From Tamarix chinensis (Eukaryota > Streptophyta > Magnoliopsida > Caryophyllales > Tamaricaceae): DNA of 64,000 nucleotides. Positions 10,062 through 21,342 of this stretch are shown in pieces. The notes beneath the pieces were generated by a model. That model did no database searches and was not told the origin of the DNA. It saw only the letters and a list, made by a program, of their open reading frames with translations. The stretch's first letter is position 1, and each line of letters begins with the position of its first letter. The position numbers and the translations under genes are program-made. Location: contig CM060175.1 in the NCBI GenBank assembly GCA_030549775.1, positions 76,974,245 to 77,038,244 of the forward strand. The letters are read 5' to 3'.

Positions 10062-13000
10062 CTTTGCACATTCATTGCGTGCCTGATCCCAATTGATTTC
10101 ATGATAAGGTATGGAGTATAGCTCCCTCCTTAGTGACAAAACCGTTGGAGTAATTGGACCAACAAACCTCTTACCATACAAGTATGACATGGGTAGATAA
10201 ACCATACGGCAATGACACCACATTCTTCCTGTGAAGTTGGAAGGAAACATTAAGATTTTTCTCATTCTCATTGAAACTAAAGTACCATCAAGGGAGTGGG
10301 AACAAAGGTTCTATGCTAGTTCCATCTCATTAAGATATTTCATCATAAGAGAATAAATAATTGCTAGTTCCACCTCATTCACTGTTCTAACAAGGTTCTA
10401 TACGTAGCAAAGCCAAAGTCCAACAATCTAATTGAACGGAAGTCCTCGACCACAAGAAAGTAAATGGCTTCAAAACTTCATACAACCAAAACACACTAAG
10501 TTGCCCGACAAACAAACTTACCAACAATAAATAAAAAATACAATTATTTTATTCAAAAGGTCGGTTTTCCTCCCATGAATTTGGAAAACCAATACTCAAT
10601 GTAACCACCTATGCTCTTTGTAACATAATTAAGTCATCTAAATATGGCAAGGAAACCTCAATACAAAAATAAAAACTATACAAGAAACAATTGGAGAACT
10701 TAGCCCCCCCAACCCCTGGGGAAAAGGGATAATAGTGCACTTTGTGTTAGAGGCACAGAAACCAAGATGATCAGCTCAAGCGATCACAGCCGGCCCCCGC
10801 TGCAGCTTGTTCTGTCAGTAGTAAGTATAGGGTTGCTGGGGTTGTTACATTCTGTTATAAAGGAACACTCATGTACATATATAAAGGAACACTGATTAAA
10901 TACAAAATTCTAGCAGCAAATAATATTGCAAGATCCTCAACCATTCTCTATTTTTCTCTTTGTCTAATCTTCTGGTCTTCTAGGACCACATATTCTAACA
11001 ATTTTGTCACATGGAAGCATAAATCAGCCTATATGCCCATATATAGGTGATGCATTTCAGATTTTGAGCCTACTAATACATGACAGAGGAATATTATCCA
11101 ATATGGATCAATATTTACTATGAAAAAACAAATCATGCCATAACAGCCATGACATAATATTTATCTTCCAAAATGCTCCAAATTCAATACCACAACATCA
11201 CAACCATTACTGCAAAGGCGATTTTATCACCTACTTCATCAAACAAATTTTTGAATTTTATACCAAAACAAAGTGCATTTAAGAATCATTGGTTCTAGTT
11301 TCTCCGCTTGTATTAATGCAAATGCCAACTTCTCTAATTTGTGTGCGAATAAAAATGAGCAGCGTCTGGCTACTACAGTAACTACTCTCAGGTTTTCATG
11401 GCATGACACCCTTTGACATGCATAGATAGTAAATTCAATGTAAGGTTATATGTAGGGCCTCATGGAAGTGAGAATGCCACCTGGTCAGGAAACAAAAAAA
11501 AAAGTTGAGAAAAACCACTACTTACAAAACAAAAATAGATTACAACAAATATATTTTGCTCTAATATCTGAACTGGCAAACAAATTTTTTTCAATAAACA
11601 AATGGACATCTAATGAAAGAATAAGGGTAACACAAAGTATGACCAGTCTCTGACAGGGTCTAGAGGAGGCTTGACGTATGCAGTCTTACCTCTACTACCT
11701 TGTAGATCAAAGAGGATATCACCTATGGAGAAATTCAAACCTACAAGCTCTATATACCTCAGTCTTAATCAAGAAACTAACACTTCTTTGGTGTTGGAAA
11801 ATATCATCAGAGGAACAAATAAATATTTGGAGAGGAAAGGGCACCCCCCAAAAGTAAAAGAAAAGATAAAATTAGGGACAAATAACACCAATCAATCTAA
11901 AGAATCCCCAACAACATCCAGCTGATTCAATTCAAAAAGAAGCACATAGGACAGTATAAGGAAGATTCTGTCTTTTAGAAATGTGTTGTCATTGATTTGG
12001 AAGTGTCAAAGTTTAAACATCACTATCATTTTCTAATAATGACAATAGATCATAACTCCAACAAAATGCACAACATCAAGGGTAATATAGGTTTATGATC
12101 CAAGCAAAGTTCATATGCTCTTCCTTTTCCTATTCTACTTTCCTTTTTATTTCCCCAGGTCTACCTTCTTGCAGAAACCATACATTTAACAAAACCTAAC
12201 AGTTCAAGTTATAAATCTCATCACACTAACTTAAGATTGTAGCAGCATATCCTCAATACTAAAGAAATTATTTAAACCATATCAGCATTTAAGTATTTAT
12301 CCACGTCACTGAGACTCCTCATACATCAACCATACGATTTCCCTCCAGCTATCATCTTACAATTTCAAATTTCAATGTACTGAGTATTAATATCTTATCC
12401 GATTCATTACTATGTCCACTTGCCATTGCACAATTCTTCTTATGTTTGGTTATTAAAAACCTGGCCTAACCTTCATCAATCACACTTCTGATTTGGTATG
12501 TATTTTTAACTTCAATGGCACATTATTAGCCTCCAGCTAATCAGTACACGACTCAGGTGCAGAACGCATTTGTGAATTCACTGATCCATTCTTCCAGCCA
12601 AGGAGTAGACAACAAAATTTTAGGCAATCCAAGGCTTTCAATACAAAAGAGTGCATAAGAAAGAGGTATGTGAAACTGACAAGAACCTGGATGAACAGGA
12701 AGGATATAAGGTAAAAGCCACATCTCCGGTGGCATTGGATTATTCCCAGACCAATCAAATACACCAAGTACCTATGTGCATAAGGATTATTTATTAATAA
12801 TAGGAATAAAAGTCCAATCGCTTTAAAATCAAGTTTGATATTGAGACCAGTATGAGAGTAGCAGCACCCAACTGAAAGCCCACAGCTTGCCCCATGAAGT
12901 GATGGCAGTTGCACTTCCATGGTCTAGAATCCATTTACGCCCTTTCTCCATAGCACCATCTCCATCATCAGCTCCTTCACCAAGCAACCTTAAGGTAACA

Positions 13001-14255
13001 TAGGTCAAGGTTGTACCAAACATGGTGCTATGCCCTTCAATGTGCAATCCCCATCCCCCATCTTTATTCTGAAGAAAAGTTGAAATAAAGTATATTCAAC
13101 AAAAACGACAATAGTAGCAAAACTAACACTACATTGGTTAGCAGAGAAAGCATAAGCCACCATCCAATGTCCACACACACACCAAAAAAAAAAGAGCAAA
13201 GAAACTTGATGAAATTATTCATAATATATATCAAAGGGATAAAGAAGTAGGAAGTACATAAGTGCATCTCTTTCTAGTAGCATCCTTGCCTGATGATTAT
13301 AAAGATAACGGATGATCTCATGATGATGTTCTTTTGATAAGACTGCGTTCAGTGCCCCCGTAACAGACAGAGCAATGACCTGTTACACTAAATGTATCAA
13401 AATTATTTCTTTCAAATCAAGCGTCAAATTAATAACTTACATAATCAGCAAGAAAATGAATAACCAACTCCAGCTCCTATCATGGAATTCTCCCAAATGG
13501 CAAAGAAAGCAGGAGTTGATGCCTACCAAGCCAGGCATAAGGAACATTGGACCACCATAATCCCCAGGCCAATGTCCATCATGAGCCTGAATAGATGAAT
13601 AGAAGCTTATACCCCTCCTCAGAGTGTTTGTCACCATCTCTTCTGTTATGTTTTCTCCATCAGCTACTTTCACTGGTGGTAAGATTGCATTGCAAGAATT
13701 TTCCTTGGACAACTACATTTTGGGATGGCAAAAACAAGAACGTCAGAAGATGACAACTTTTCAGAGACTATCAAAGGGAAAAACACAATGCAGGTGGAAT
13801 TATACATTCCACAGCAGCAACCATTTCACTTAAATAAGTTCCATCCACGCGGTAAAAATCACTCCCAATGAAAGTTCTTTTAACTAGAAATTTTGGTTTT
13901 AAGAAAATCTTTTTTAGATTAGCTGACACTTATTATTTTAATTAAGGGTATAATTATAATATTGAGGATATATTTACCGTCTCCTAAAATACAATATAAA
14001 TTGCTAAAACGGAGTAACTTGAAAGGGAGTAAAAGGAGGGGAGAATGTATGGATAACCTGAAAGCGCATAAGGAGATCAGAACTATGCTTATGTTCGAAC
14101 CGATGTAAGCGGAAATGCTCACGGGATTTCTCTACCTCGTTGATTTCTTCAGGAGTTCCAAGATTTGGATCAAACTCCCACACCTGTCTACCAATATGAT
14201 TGTTCGTAGTCCTCAGCCATGGACTACCTCCTTCCGCTATTTTCAGCTTCCACAT
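10062..14255 (-). pseudogene. Cycloartenol-synthase-like oxidosqualene cyclase, N-terminal part only
   Basis: Six exons on the minus strand: 14255-14058 (ATG at 14255, protein M-W-K-L-K-I-A-E-G-G), 13712-13527, 13379-13290, 13068-12873, 12771-12687 and 10228-10062. Together they give about 307 of the roughly 760 codons usual for plant oxidosqualene cyclases, which fold 2,3-oxidosqualene into sterol or triterpene skeletons at the ER membrane. Recognisable parts are [49 protein letters not shown] and [18 protein letters not shown] is the form seen in cycloartenol synthases; beta-amyrin synthases usually have MWCYCR. Exon 4 ends TGGGCTTTCA where the family reads Trp-Leu-Ser, so one extra G appears to shift the frame. 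Intron 3 starts with GC, not GT. The part with the catalytic DCTAE motif is absent. Therefore a broken gene. Confidence 0.88.
10229..12686 (-). other. Unusually long intron 5 of the cyclase relic
   Basis: The 2.46-kb gap between exon 5 (ends CATCCAG, donor GT at 12685-12686) and exon 6 (acceptor CTTCACAG at 10229-10230) has correct splice borders in matching phase. No coding region is visible. A short stretch near 11650-11710 (GGAGGCTTGACGTATGCAGT, TTACCTCTACTACCTTG) resembles a dispersed plant repeat, possibly SINE-derived. A G/C-rich patch lies at 10705-10810. Confidence 0.5.
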
Positions 14256-14829
14256 TCCCTACGTCCACAAACAATCATTAATTCATCAGCATTCGCAGAA
14301 CCCACGACCACCGGAAGAAAAAGCATGTAAGAAGTTTTGGAAACCCAAATGCAACTATCGATCCGTGTCTAGAGCCAAAATGTATCAGCAATTGAAGCTC
14401 AATTAGACGCAAATCACGAGAATTTTTTGGCCGAGGAAATTAAAAGATGCGATTCTGTTCAGAACGGTAAATGTAGACGAATATTCCGAGGGTAAGATTG
14501 ACAAACGTGCTGATTACGAGGACCGTCGGTTGCTGCTGACATAGGGAGAAACTGGAAGGAAACAGTATGTGCTGCGCAATATCAAGCATAGACAATGATC
14601 GGAATGAGTATATGACCAATCGCTTCCTTGAATTAGCAAAAGTTGAATAAAAGGAGAGATTCAGTGTGTCACTGTGTATCTATTAATGCGGACACCTACC
14701 AGTCTTTATTTTACGGACACACGTCGGACATGAGATAACTAGAGATCTTTATAAATTAATATAGATAAAGAAGAAAAAATATATCAGGGGTTTTGAACTT
14801 TTAATAGAGATACTAAGATACGTTACAGG
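14256..14829. other. Upstream region of the cyclase relic
   Basis: The 5' flank of the minus-strand cyclase gene. It would contain the promoter and leader, but I see no convincing TATA box or other site. Confidence 0.4.
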
Positions 14830-15119
14830 TAGGATTGTAAATGAGCTGAATCATTTCGATATTCGGCTCAGTTCGGCTCGTCAAAAACTCGGTTTGGCTC
14901 GTTCGTTTATTAAACGAGCCGAGCTCAAACAGAAAAAAGCTCGGCTCGATTTATTTTTGGCTTTGGCTCGTGAGTTCAGCTCGGTTCGGCTCGTTAAAAG
15001 CTCGGTTCAGCTTATTCGTTTAGTTAAACGAGCTGAGCCCAAAAAGTATTTTAGGCTCGTTTAGTTAAATGAGCCGAACCCAAACCAGGGGTATTCGGCT
15101 CGGCTCGTTTATAGCCCTA
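14830..15119. mobile_element. Non-autonomous hAT-type element, GGCTCG-repeat family, 290 bp
   Basis: The left end TAGGATTGTAAATGAGC and right end (reverse complement) TAGGGCTATAAACGAGC form terminal inverted repeats with a few mismatches. The flanking 8-mers GTTACAGG (14822-14829) and GGTACAGG (15120-15127) agree at 7 of 8 positions, as for a hAT target duplication. The interior is packed with GGCTCGGTTCGGCTCG and TTAAACGAGCCGAGC motifs in both orientations, so the single strand can fold extensively. No coding capacity. Confidence 0.78.
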
Positions 15120-16061
15120 GGTACAGGTAAGAAAAATATAGGTCTATAATTTTTTGATTCGGTGGCATCGGTGCAAAGTCCACAGGCTAAAAGAATCAAA
15201 AAATCCGCCGGAGCTAAGAATAGATCCCGTGAAAAAACAAAATAGTTGTTGAGGATATATTAGGAATTTTAGTTCAATCAAAATCTAAAATAAAAATTAA
15301 TTGAGTTAAAATAACATAAATAAAAAATATTAAAATATTAATTGTTATTTCAATATTTAATATTAATATTACAAACATTATCGAAAAGATAATTAATATT
15401 GAAATTAATTAAAATGATAGAATTATGTTAATATGTGTAAATCAAAGAAATTATAATTTTATCATTTTATTAAAATTTAAAAAAATTCTTGTTAATAACA
15501 AAAATTAGCATTTAATGAATAATATAATTAATTAAGTAAATATTTTAGTTGTTTGTGGTGGGATATAGATTGATGAGATAGTATATTTTAATATTATATT
15601 ATTGAGTCTTTGTCATGGAGTTGGAGTTTAAAATAGACAAAAATCTTCTTTTTGATTTTCAAAATTATTTTGAGTGTTTTTTTTATTTTTGCCCCTTTGT
15701 CGTGGGTAAGAAATGTTTAAATTAACGCTTATTTTTTTATATGCAGTTGTTTAACTTATAAGAAATTATATTTGTGATCTTTATTTATATAATATTTAAT
15801 ATAATTTCTAAAGCTAAAAGTGAAAATATAATTAAACCATAACAGTCTAATTACTTAATTCTAATATTGGATAGTTTTAAATTTAAATCTAATGAATTTT
15901 ACTCTACATCAAACGGATTTTACCTAATAGATATATAAATAAATATGGATATGGATATGAAGGAGAAAAAAAAATGTTCTTCGGATTTAAATAATGATAT
16001 CGGTATAGATTTTCTTATCAAATTTAGATAACTGATGGACAAAACCTGACCCGTTAATGTT
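15120..16061. other. AT-rich intergenic, nothing recognised
   Basis: Strongly AT-rich. It may include the missing left part of the copia 5' LTR, but I could not align it to the first 440 bp of the 3' LTR. Confidence 0.4.
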
Positions 16062-16512
16062 TGATTTTTATCCAAAATTTGGTTTATATGTGAACAATAT
16101 AAATTATGAGTAGTCGTATAAATTAAGCCCATATATTAATCATATTTGCATATAAATTATTTAGTATATCTAATTAGATATCTATCCGTATGTGTAGAGA
16201 CTTTAAGAATTTTATATTATTGATAGACCAAACTAGAATGGTCTAATAGATAACTAGTTAGTTGTTTATATATAAGGTCGTGGTTCATGAATCACATATA
16301 CTTTGTTTTATTTGATTTTTATCGGTCAATAGAAACTAATAAGTATGTCTCTGATCTAGACGATTGCAGTACCATCAATAGATTATTATTCCAAATCCAA
16401 CGATTATTTTCACATTATAGATTCAGATACATTTTCACATTATCCTTATTATTATAATTTTGATAAATTAGTATTTGATCTTATCAGATATATATATACC
16501 GAAATAATTTAC

Positions 16513-16563
<51 letters not shown>
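16062..16563 (+). repeat. 5' LTR (partial) of the copia element
   Basis: From about 16062 this matches 26738-27185 with many substitutions: shared blocks include GTCGTATAAATTAAG, GTATCTAATTAGAT, GTAGAGACTTT and TTATTATTATAAT. No match was seen to the first 440 bp of the 3' LTR, so the left part is lost or too diverged. A TATATATAAGG-type box (16267-16277) is a candidate TATA element. The end is an (AT)n run and CA. Confidence 0.65.
16515..16561. repeat. (AT)n microsatellite at the end of the copia 5' LTR
   Basis: About 23 AT dinucleotides. The 3' LTR has only a short run at the matching place, so this is an expansion after insertion. Confidence 0.85.
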
Positions 16564-16565
16564 AT

Positions 16566-16577
16566 TGCTATCAAAGT
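16566..16577 (+). other. Degenerate primer-binding site of the copia element
   Basis: TGCTATCAAAGT resembles TGGTATCAGAGC, the usual initiator-Met tRNA primer site of plant copia elements. It lies two bases after the presumed LTR end (CA at 16562-16563). Confidence 0.6.
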
Positions 16578-17676
16578 TATCTACTTAATTTATCAAGATT
16601 AAGTAAATTATTTCGGTATTGTTAAGTATTGTTGTAATACCCCAAAAATCCTAATTATGGAATTATGGCAAAATAATGATGTATTAGAGAAAATTAAGAA
16701 AATATATTACTTCATTAAATAAAGAGGAAATTTATTGAGGAAAATAAGGGGAAAATAATAAATAAATTATTTAGAAAATTTTGGACATTTTACTAATTAA
16801 AATGGAAGTTAAGGACAATTTATTCAAAATAAAATATAATCTAAAAATGGATTTAATTATTATAATTAAAATAATTATTATTAAATTAAATATCTAAATT
16901 AATTATATAAACAAATAAAGAACAAATATCCCCAACCATTTTATCATTTTCCATTTTCCTTTTTCCTTTTTCTCCTTTCTTTTCTTTTTCTTTCTTCCTC
17001 CTTTATTTTTTTTCTTCTTCCCCGGTTTGGGCCAGCCCGTCGGCCCAAATCTCCTTTCTCCCCCCCGTCTCGCGCGCCCGGCCTGAGCAGCTCAGACCCC
17101 TCCCCGCCTCTCCTTCCTTCTTCTCGCCCGCGGCCCAACGAGCCAGCCGCCCGTGAAACCAAACGTTGCGTTTCGACGCTATAGTCGCCGAAACGCCGCG
17201 TCACAATAAGAAAAAAAGTAACCGTTGCCAGACCGACGAGGACGCAGCGTTTCTTTCCAAACAATCCTCAAAACGTCGCGTTTTGTTTTAAAACTTTATA
17301 ACGCCGCCAAACCGGCCGGTTCCCTTCCTTTTCTTTTCCTCCCCTGGACCGCCGGTCCTCCTCCTTTCCCCTTCCTTCTTCCTCCCCGACCTGCAACTCG
17401 ACCCTGCAACCCCCGAATATCGCCGGCCACCTCTGCACGCCGACCGTCCTCCCCTGCCCTTCCCTGCCTCTCTCCCGTCGTTTTCTTTCTCTTTTCGACC
17501 CCCGACCAAGTCCCTCTCTCCCTTTCCCGCGTGCCACCTCTTTCCCTTTTCCTCTCCCCTTCCCCGACCCAGCCTGCCATGGCAGGACCTGCACCTGCCA
17601 CCCCGGCCCCCGCGCCACCTGCACACCTGCCTCGCACGCCTCCTTCTCCCCTTGTCGTCTTCCCCTTCCAATTGCC

Positions 17677-17685
17677 TATAAAATA
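17677..17685 (+). promoter_or_regulatory. TATA box of large LTR copy A
   Basis: TATAAAATA, about 1.04 kb inside the left end, within the GC/pyrimidine-rich block. It corresponds to the TATA boxes of the other copies. Confidence 0.5.
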
Positions 17686-18382
17686 CCCCCCATTGGCAGC
17701 CCCGATCAGCTCCCTTTTCATTTTTTTTTTGCCCCGAAACCCTGCCTCTCTCGCCGCCTCAAAAAGACGGGCTTTTCGCCGTCACCGGAGACAGCCGCCG
17801 CCACCTCTGGCCACCGTTACCACCCCTGCACCTCCCTCGACAAAACCAAGCCACCACCACCCTCCGCCTTGCCCTGCACGTGCCGCCCTCGCCGTGCAAA
17901 GTTCCTATCCCGAAAACCACCACTTCCAGCCTTCGCCGCCCTTGCGCCGCCTCCCACCGCCAGCCCAGCCGCCACCAGAGCCTCTTTCACCCTCCAAAAT
18001 GCCCAGCAGACCTCCCTCTACCTTTCCCTGCCTTCAACTTCCCCTACCTCCCTCTCCTCCTTCCTCCCTCATCTTCCACCTCTCTCCACCACCCTCGGCC
18101 GCCGCCGTCGCCGCCGCGCGCCGCCGCCCCTTGCCACGCCACCACCCTCACTCCACTCCCCTTCACCTGATGCTTCTTCCCCCCACCTCAACTTCCCTTT
18201 TCCTCCTGCCATCCAGCCCCCACCTTGATCTTTTCCCTTCTCTTCCTCCTCCACCACCGCCGCCGTCGCCGCCACGCGCCGCCGGACCACCACCCGACCC
18301 TAGGTGGTTCTCCACTCATCCAAACCCTAATACCCCTTTTATATAATTGCTACTATTTTCTACTAATATTGATACTAATATA

Positions 18383-18383
18383 C

Positions 18384-18433
<50 letters not shown>

Positions 18434-18434
18434 T
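18383..18434. repeat. (TTA)n microsatellite in LTR copy A
   Basis: About 17 TTA units. Copy B has an (AAT)n run at 36733-36775 in the reverse orientation at a comparable internal place, and copy C one at 8086-8118. Confidence 0.85.
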
Positions 18435-19009
18435 ATCACTATTTTACTATGACTAGTGAACACTAGTATTATAAGAATGGAACTAATGGGCTCAATAAAA
18501 TAAGGGTAACAATAAGTATCATAAATAACTATATTTTGACTACTAATATTTAGTATACTAATTCTAAAGTAAAAACCCTAGTTTTTGTATAAACCTTTTT
18601 TAGTAATAAAAACCCTAACCTTAAACTAGAATGAGGATTGATAGTAATTATAAGGGAAACTAATACTTAGCATTTTCCCCTTTTATAGGTAACCCCGACC
18701 AAAGCCCTAAGGAGTTAGAGGAGCGTGCTCCAAGCCCGGCGTCGCCTTAGGTAAGGACGAAGCTAATGGCCTTGTGCTATGTGTGACATGGATGTGTTGA
18801 ATGTTATGTATGTCATGATATGCCATGTATTATATGATTGTGTATAACTTGTCTTATGTGTAGCACAGCTTGGAGATTGAGGTATGTTGTACGTGCTTCC
18901 GTGACATGAGCATGACATTTATATGTATGATGTTTATGATGTAATATGTTATGGCCCACTAGGACATGCATGTTAAGATAAATGAATAGTAATATGAGCT
19001 GGGAACCAT

Positions 19010-19900
19010 CATAGGAGTTGAAGTTTGTATGGTGTTATTAGGGTTTGTATGGTGGCATAAATGTTCTATGGTGGTACTAATGATTTCATAGTGGTATTAA
19101 TGGCTTACGGTGGTATTCGGGTTCGTATGGTGGTATTGTGCTTTTACGGAGGCATTAATGTTGTATGGTGGTATTTGTGTTTTTATGGAGGTATTACTGT
19201 TGTATGGTGGTATTTGTGATTTATGGAGGTATTAATGGTGTATGGTGGTATTAGAGTTTGTATGGTGGTATTAGGGTTTGCATGGTGGTATTAGGGTTTG
19301 TATGGTAGCATAAATGTTCGCATGGTGGTACTAATGATTTCATAGTGGTATTAATGGCTTATGGTGGTATTCGGGTTCGTATGGTGGTATTGTGATTTTA
19401 TGGAGGTATTAATGTTGTATGGTGGTATTTGTGATTTTATGGAGGTATTATTGTTGTATGGTGGTATTTGTGATTTATGGAGGTATTAGGGTTTGCATGG
19501 TGGTATTAGGGTTTGTATGGTGGCATAAATGTTCGCATGGTGGTACTAATGATTTCATAGTGGTATTAATGGCTTATGGTGGTATTCGGGTTTGTATGGT
19601 GGTATTGTGATTTTATGGAGGTATTAATGTTGTATGGTGGTATTTGTGATTTTATGGAGGTATTAATGTTGTATGGTGGTATTTGTGATTTTATGGAGGT
19701 AATGATGTTGTATGTGTTGGTGGTATTAGGGTTTGTATGGTGGTATTAGGGTTTGTATGGTGGTATTAATATTCGTATGGCGGTATTAATGATTGTATAG
19801 TGGTATTAATGACTTACGGTGGTATTAGGGTTTACATGGTGGTGTTATGGGTTGTATGGTGGTATTAATGTTGGTATGGCGGTATTAGGGTTTTGCATGG
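19010..19900 (+). repeat. TGGTGGTATT tandem array in LTR copy A
   Basis: More than 40 imperfect units of about 19-22 bp built on GTATGGTGGTATTAGGGTTT and variants. They are arranged in higher-order blocks of about 215-230 bp (compare 19080-19300 with 19350-19500 and 19560-19700). There is no sustained reading frame. Confidence 0.88.
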
Positions 19901-20279
19901 GAGTTAACGATCGTACGGGATTAGGGTTTGGAGTGATTAACTCTGGGGTGTTGTGATTAAGTAGGGTTGGAGTAACTAATCGTGATTATTGAGGACAATT
20001 AAGGTTTGGGATGGCTAAGTATGGTGGTTATGGTAAAATAGGGATAAGAGTGGCTAACCACGGTTGGTGTGGACAACTAGGGTTGGTTATGGCTGCTTAG
20101 AGTTTTTCGGTGTTATCATGTGTATCTATTGATTGAAGGGTAGTTATGTATGTGAGATTTTATTAGTTGTGTTGAGTACAGTATAAAGATAATGATTTAT
20201 GCATGTCAAGGGTGATGTGTGATTCAATAAGATACGGATAAGACACTAATAACGTAAAGCGAAAGACTGTTGAACCGAG

Positions 20280-20660
20280 CCTTGTGCGTTTCGTTCCAGT
20301 CCACCGGCTATAATAGTGGTCAGAGACATTTTGCCCTGTGCGTTTCGTTCCGGTCCACCGGCTATAATAGTGGTCAGAGGCATGTTGCCCTGTGCGTTTC
20401 GTTCCTGTCCACCAGCTATAATAGTGGTCAGAGGCGTTCAGCCCTGTGTGTTTATTTCCGGACCACCGGCTATAATAGTAGGGGATCTCGGCTCGATAGA
20501 CCCAAAGTAAATAAGTTAAACCATGGGAAAAATACTAAGTACTTACAGTGAAACACCATGTTGAGGCAGGGCCAGTCCGGTCCACCGGTTAGAATAGTGG
20601 TCAGAGGCGTTCTGCCCTGTGTTTTTATTTCCGGTCCACCGGCTATAATAGTGGGGTCCC
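20280..20660 (+). repeat. 54-bp tandem repeats in LTR copy A
   Basis: CCACCGGCTATAATAGTGG recurs at 20301, 20355, 20409 (variant) and 20463, exactly 54 bp apart, then again near 20580 and 20637 after a spacer. Each unit carries a CCAC...GTGG palindrome and a TTCGTTCCGGT element. Related repeats occur in copies C and B. Confidence 0.88.
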
Positions 20661-20854
20661 CGTGCTCACATGGATTATTGAAGAATGCGTGAAATGGACT
20701 TATTTCATTAATGAGAATACAAAATAAGACATCAGAAAGTGATTAGATCCATTCATGCATGTCATCGTATGTTATTTATGTGTTAAATGTGGGTCTTGCG
20801 TGCTATGTGTGCTATGTGGTATGATTGTATGCTTGGCCTTAGCACACCAGCGCC

Positions 20855-20880
20855 CTTACTCAGTATTGGACCCGTACTGA
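20855..20880 (+). other. Conserved palindromic motif of the LTR family, copy A
   Basis: CTTACTCAGTA...CCCGTACTGA, a diverged form of the motif at 9038 and 53286, about 462 bp from the 3' end. Confidence 0.55.
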
Positions 20881-21342
20881 TACTACCTTGATTGAATGGG
20901 TCCTGTGATGATCCACCAATGGTGGGGAGCAGACCTCCTATGCAGGTTTGATCGGTTACTATTGTGGGGTGGAAGGCTTGGCTTAAGTGAGTAGGCGATC
21001 CGGATATTGGTCCCTTGGGATCTGTTTTATTGGCTATATTTTGTACTACGCTCCTTGCTTTGAAACCGTACTCTAAGTTGTATTCCTAAATGATATTTTA
21101 ACTATTGTTGACTCGTGGTTTTCGTGAATGGTCTATGTTAACTATGGACCTATGTTTTGATGACTCTTACTTAATGATTGTTTAGTTTAGCCTTAGCACT
21201 TAGTATCGGAACGGTAGGAGTGAACCGGTCTAGTACTAAGTATGGCGGTAATACCCCCAAGTTTATAGTTTTAATTCTTTCGCTTCTGCTAAAACCTTTG
21301 TCTTAAACGAAATTTTTCAGTAGTAAATTTGGGGGTATTACA

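Larger units (their letters stand above)
16633..21342 (+). mobile_element. Large coding-free LTR-like element, copy A (solo LTR)
   Basis: The ends are TGTAATACCCC (16633) and GGGGTATTACA (to 21342), inverted relative to each other. A perfect 5-bp duplication, ATTGT, flanks it at 16628-16632 and 21343-21347, as retroviral-type integrases make. It is 4,710 bp long. In order it holds an AT-rich U3-like part, a GC- and pyrimidine-rich block (16960-18310) with a TATA box at 17677, a (TTA)n microsatellite, a long TGGTGGTATT array (19010-19900), 54-bp repeats (20280-20660) and the conserved palindromic motif (20855-20880). No gag or pol trace exists, so it is a solo LTR or an LTR-only derivative. 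Assignment to Ty3/gypsy (Tekay/Del- or Tat-like large LTRs) is inferred. Confidence 0.85.

Noticed and set aside
15670..15760. The missing left part of the copia 5' LTR
   Set aside because: GAGTGTTTT and GCTTATTTTT resemble parts of the 3' LTR start, but the rest does not align convincingly.
17225..18346. A 373-codon proline-rich open frame on the plus strand
   Set aside because: It lies in the GC- and pyrimidine-rich leader of LTR-like copy A. All frames on both strands are long there because of composition, and no domain or conserved counterpart is seen in copy B.
19010..20660. A CRISPR-like array
   Set aside because: Units are adjacent, not separated by unique spacers, and this is plant nuclear DNA inside an LTR-like element.
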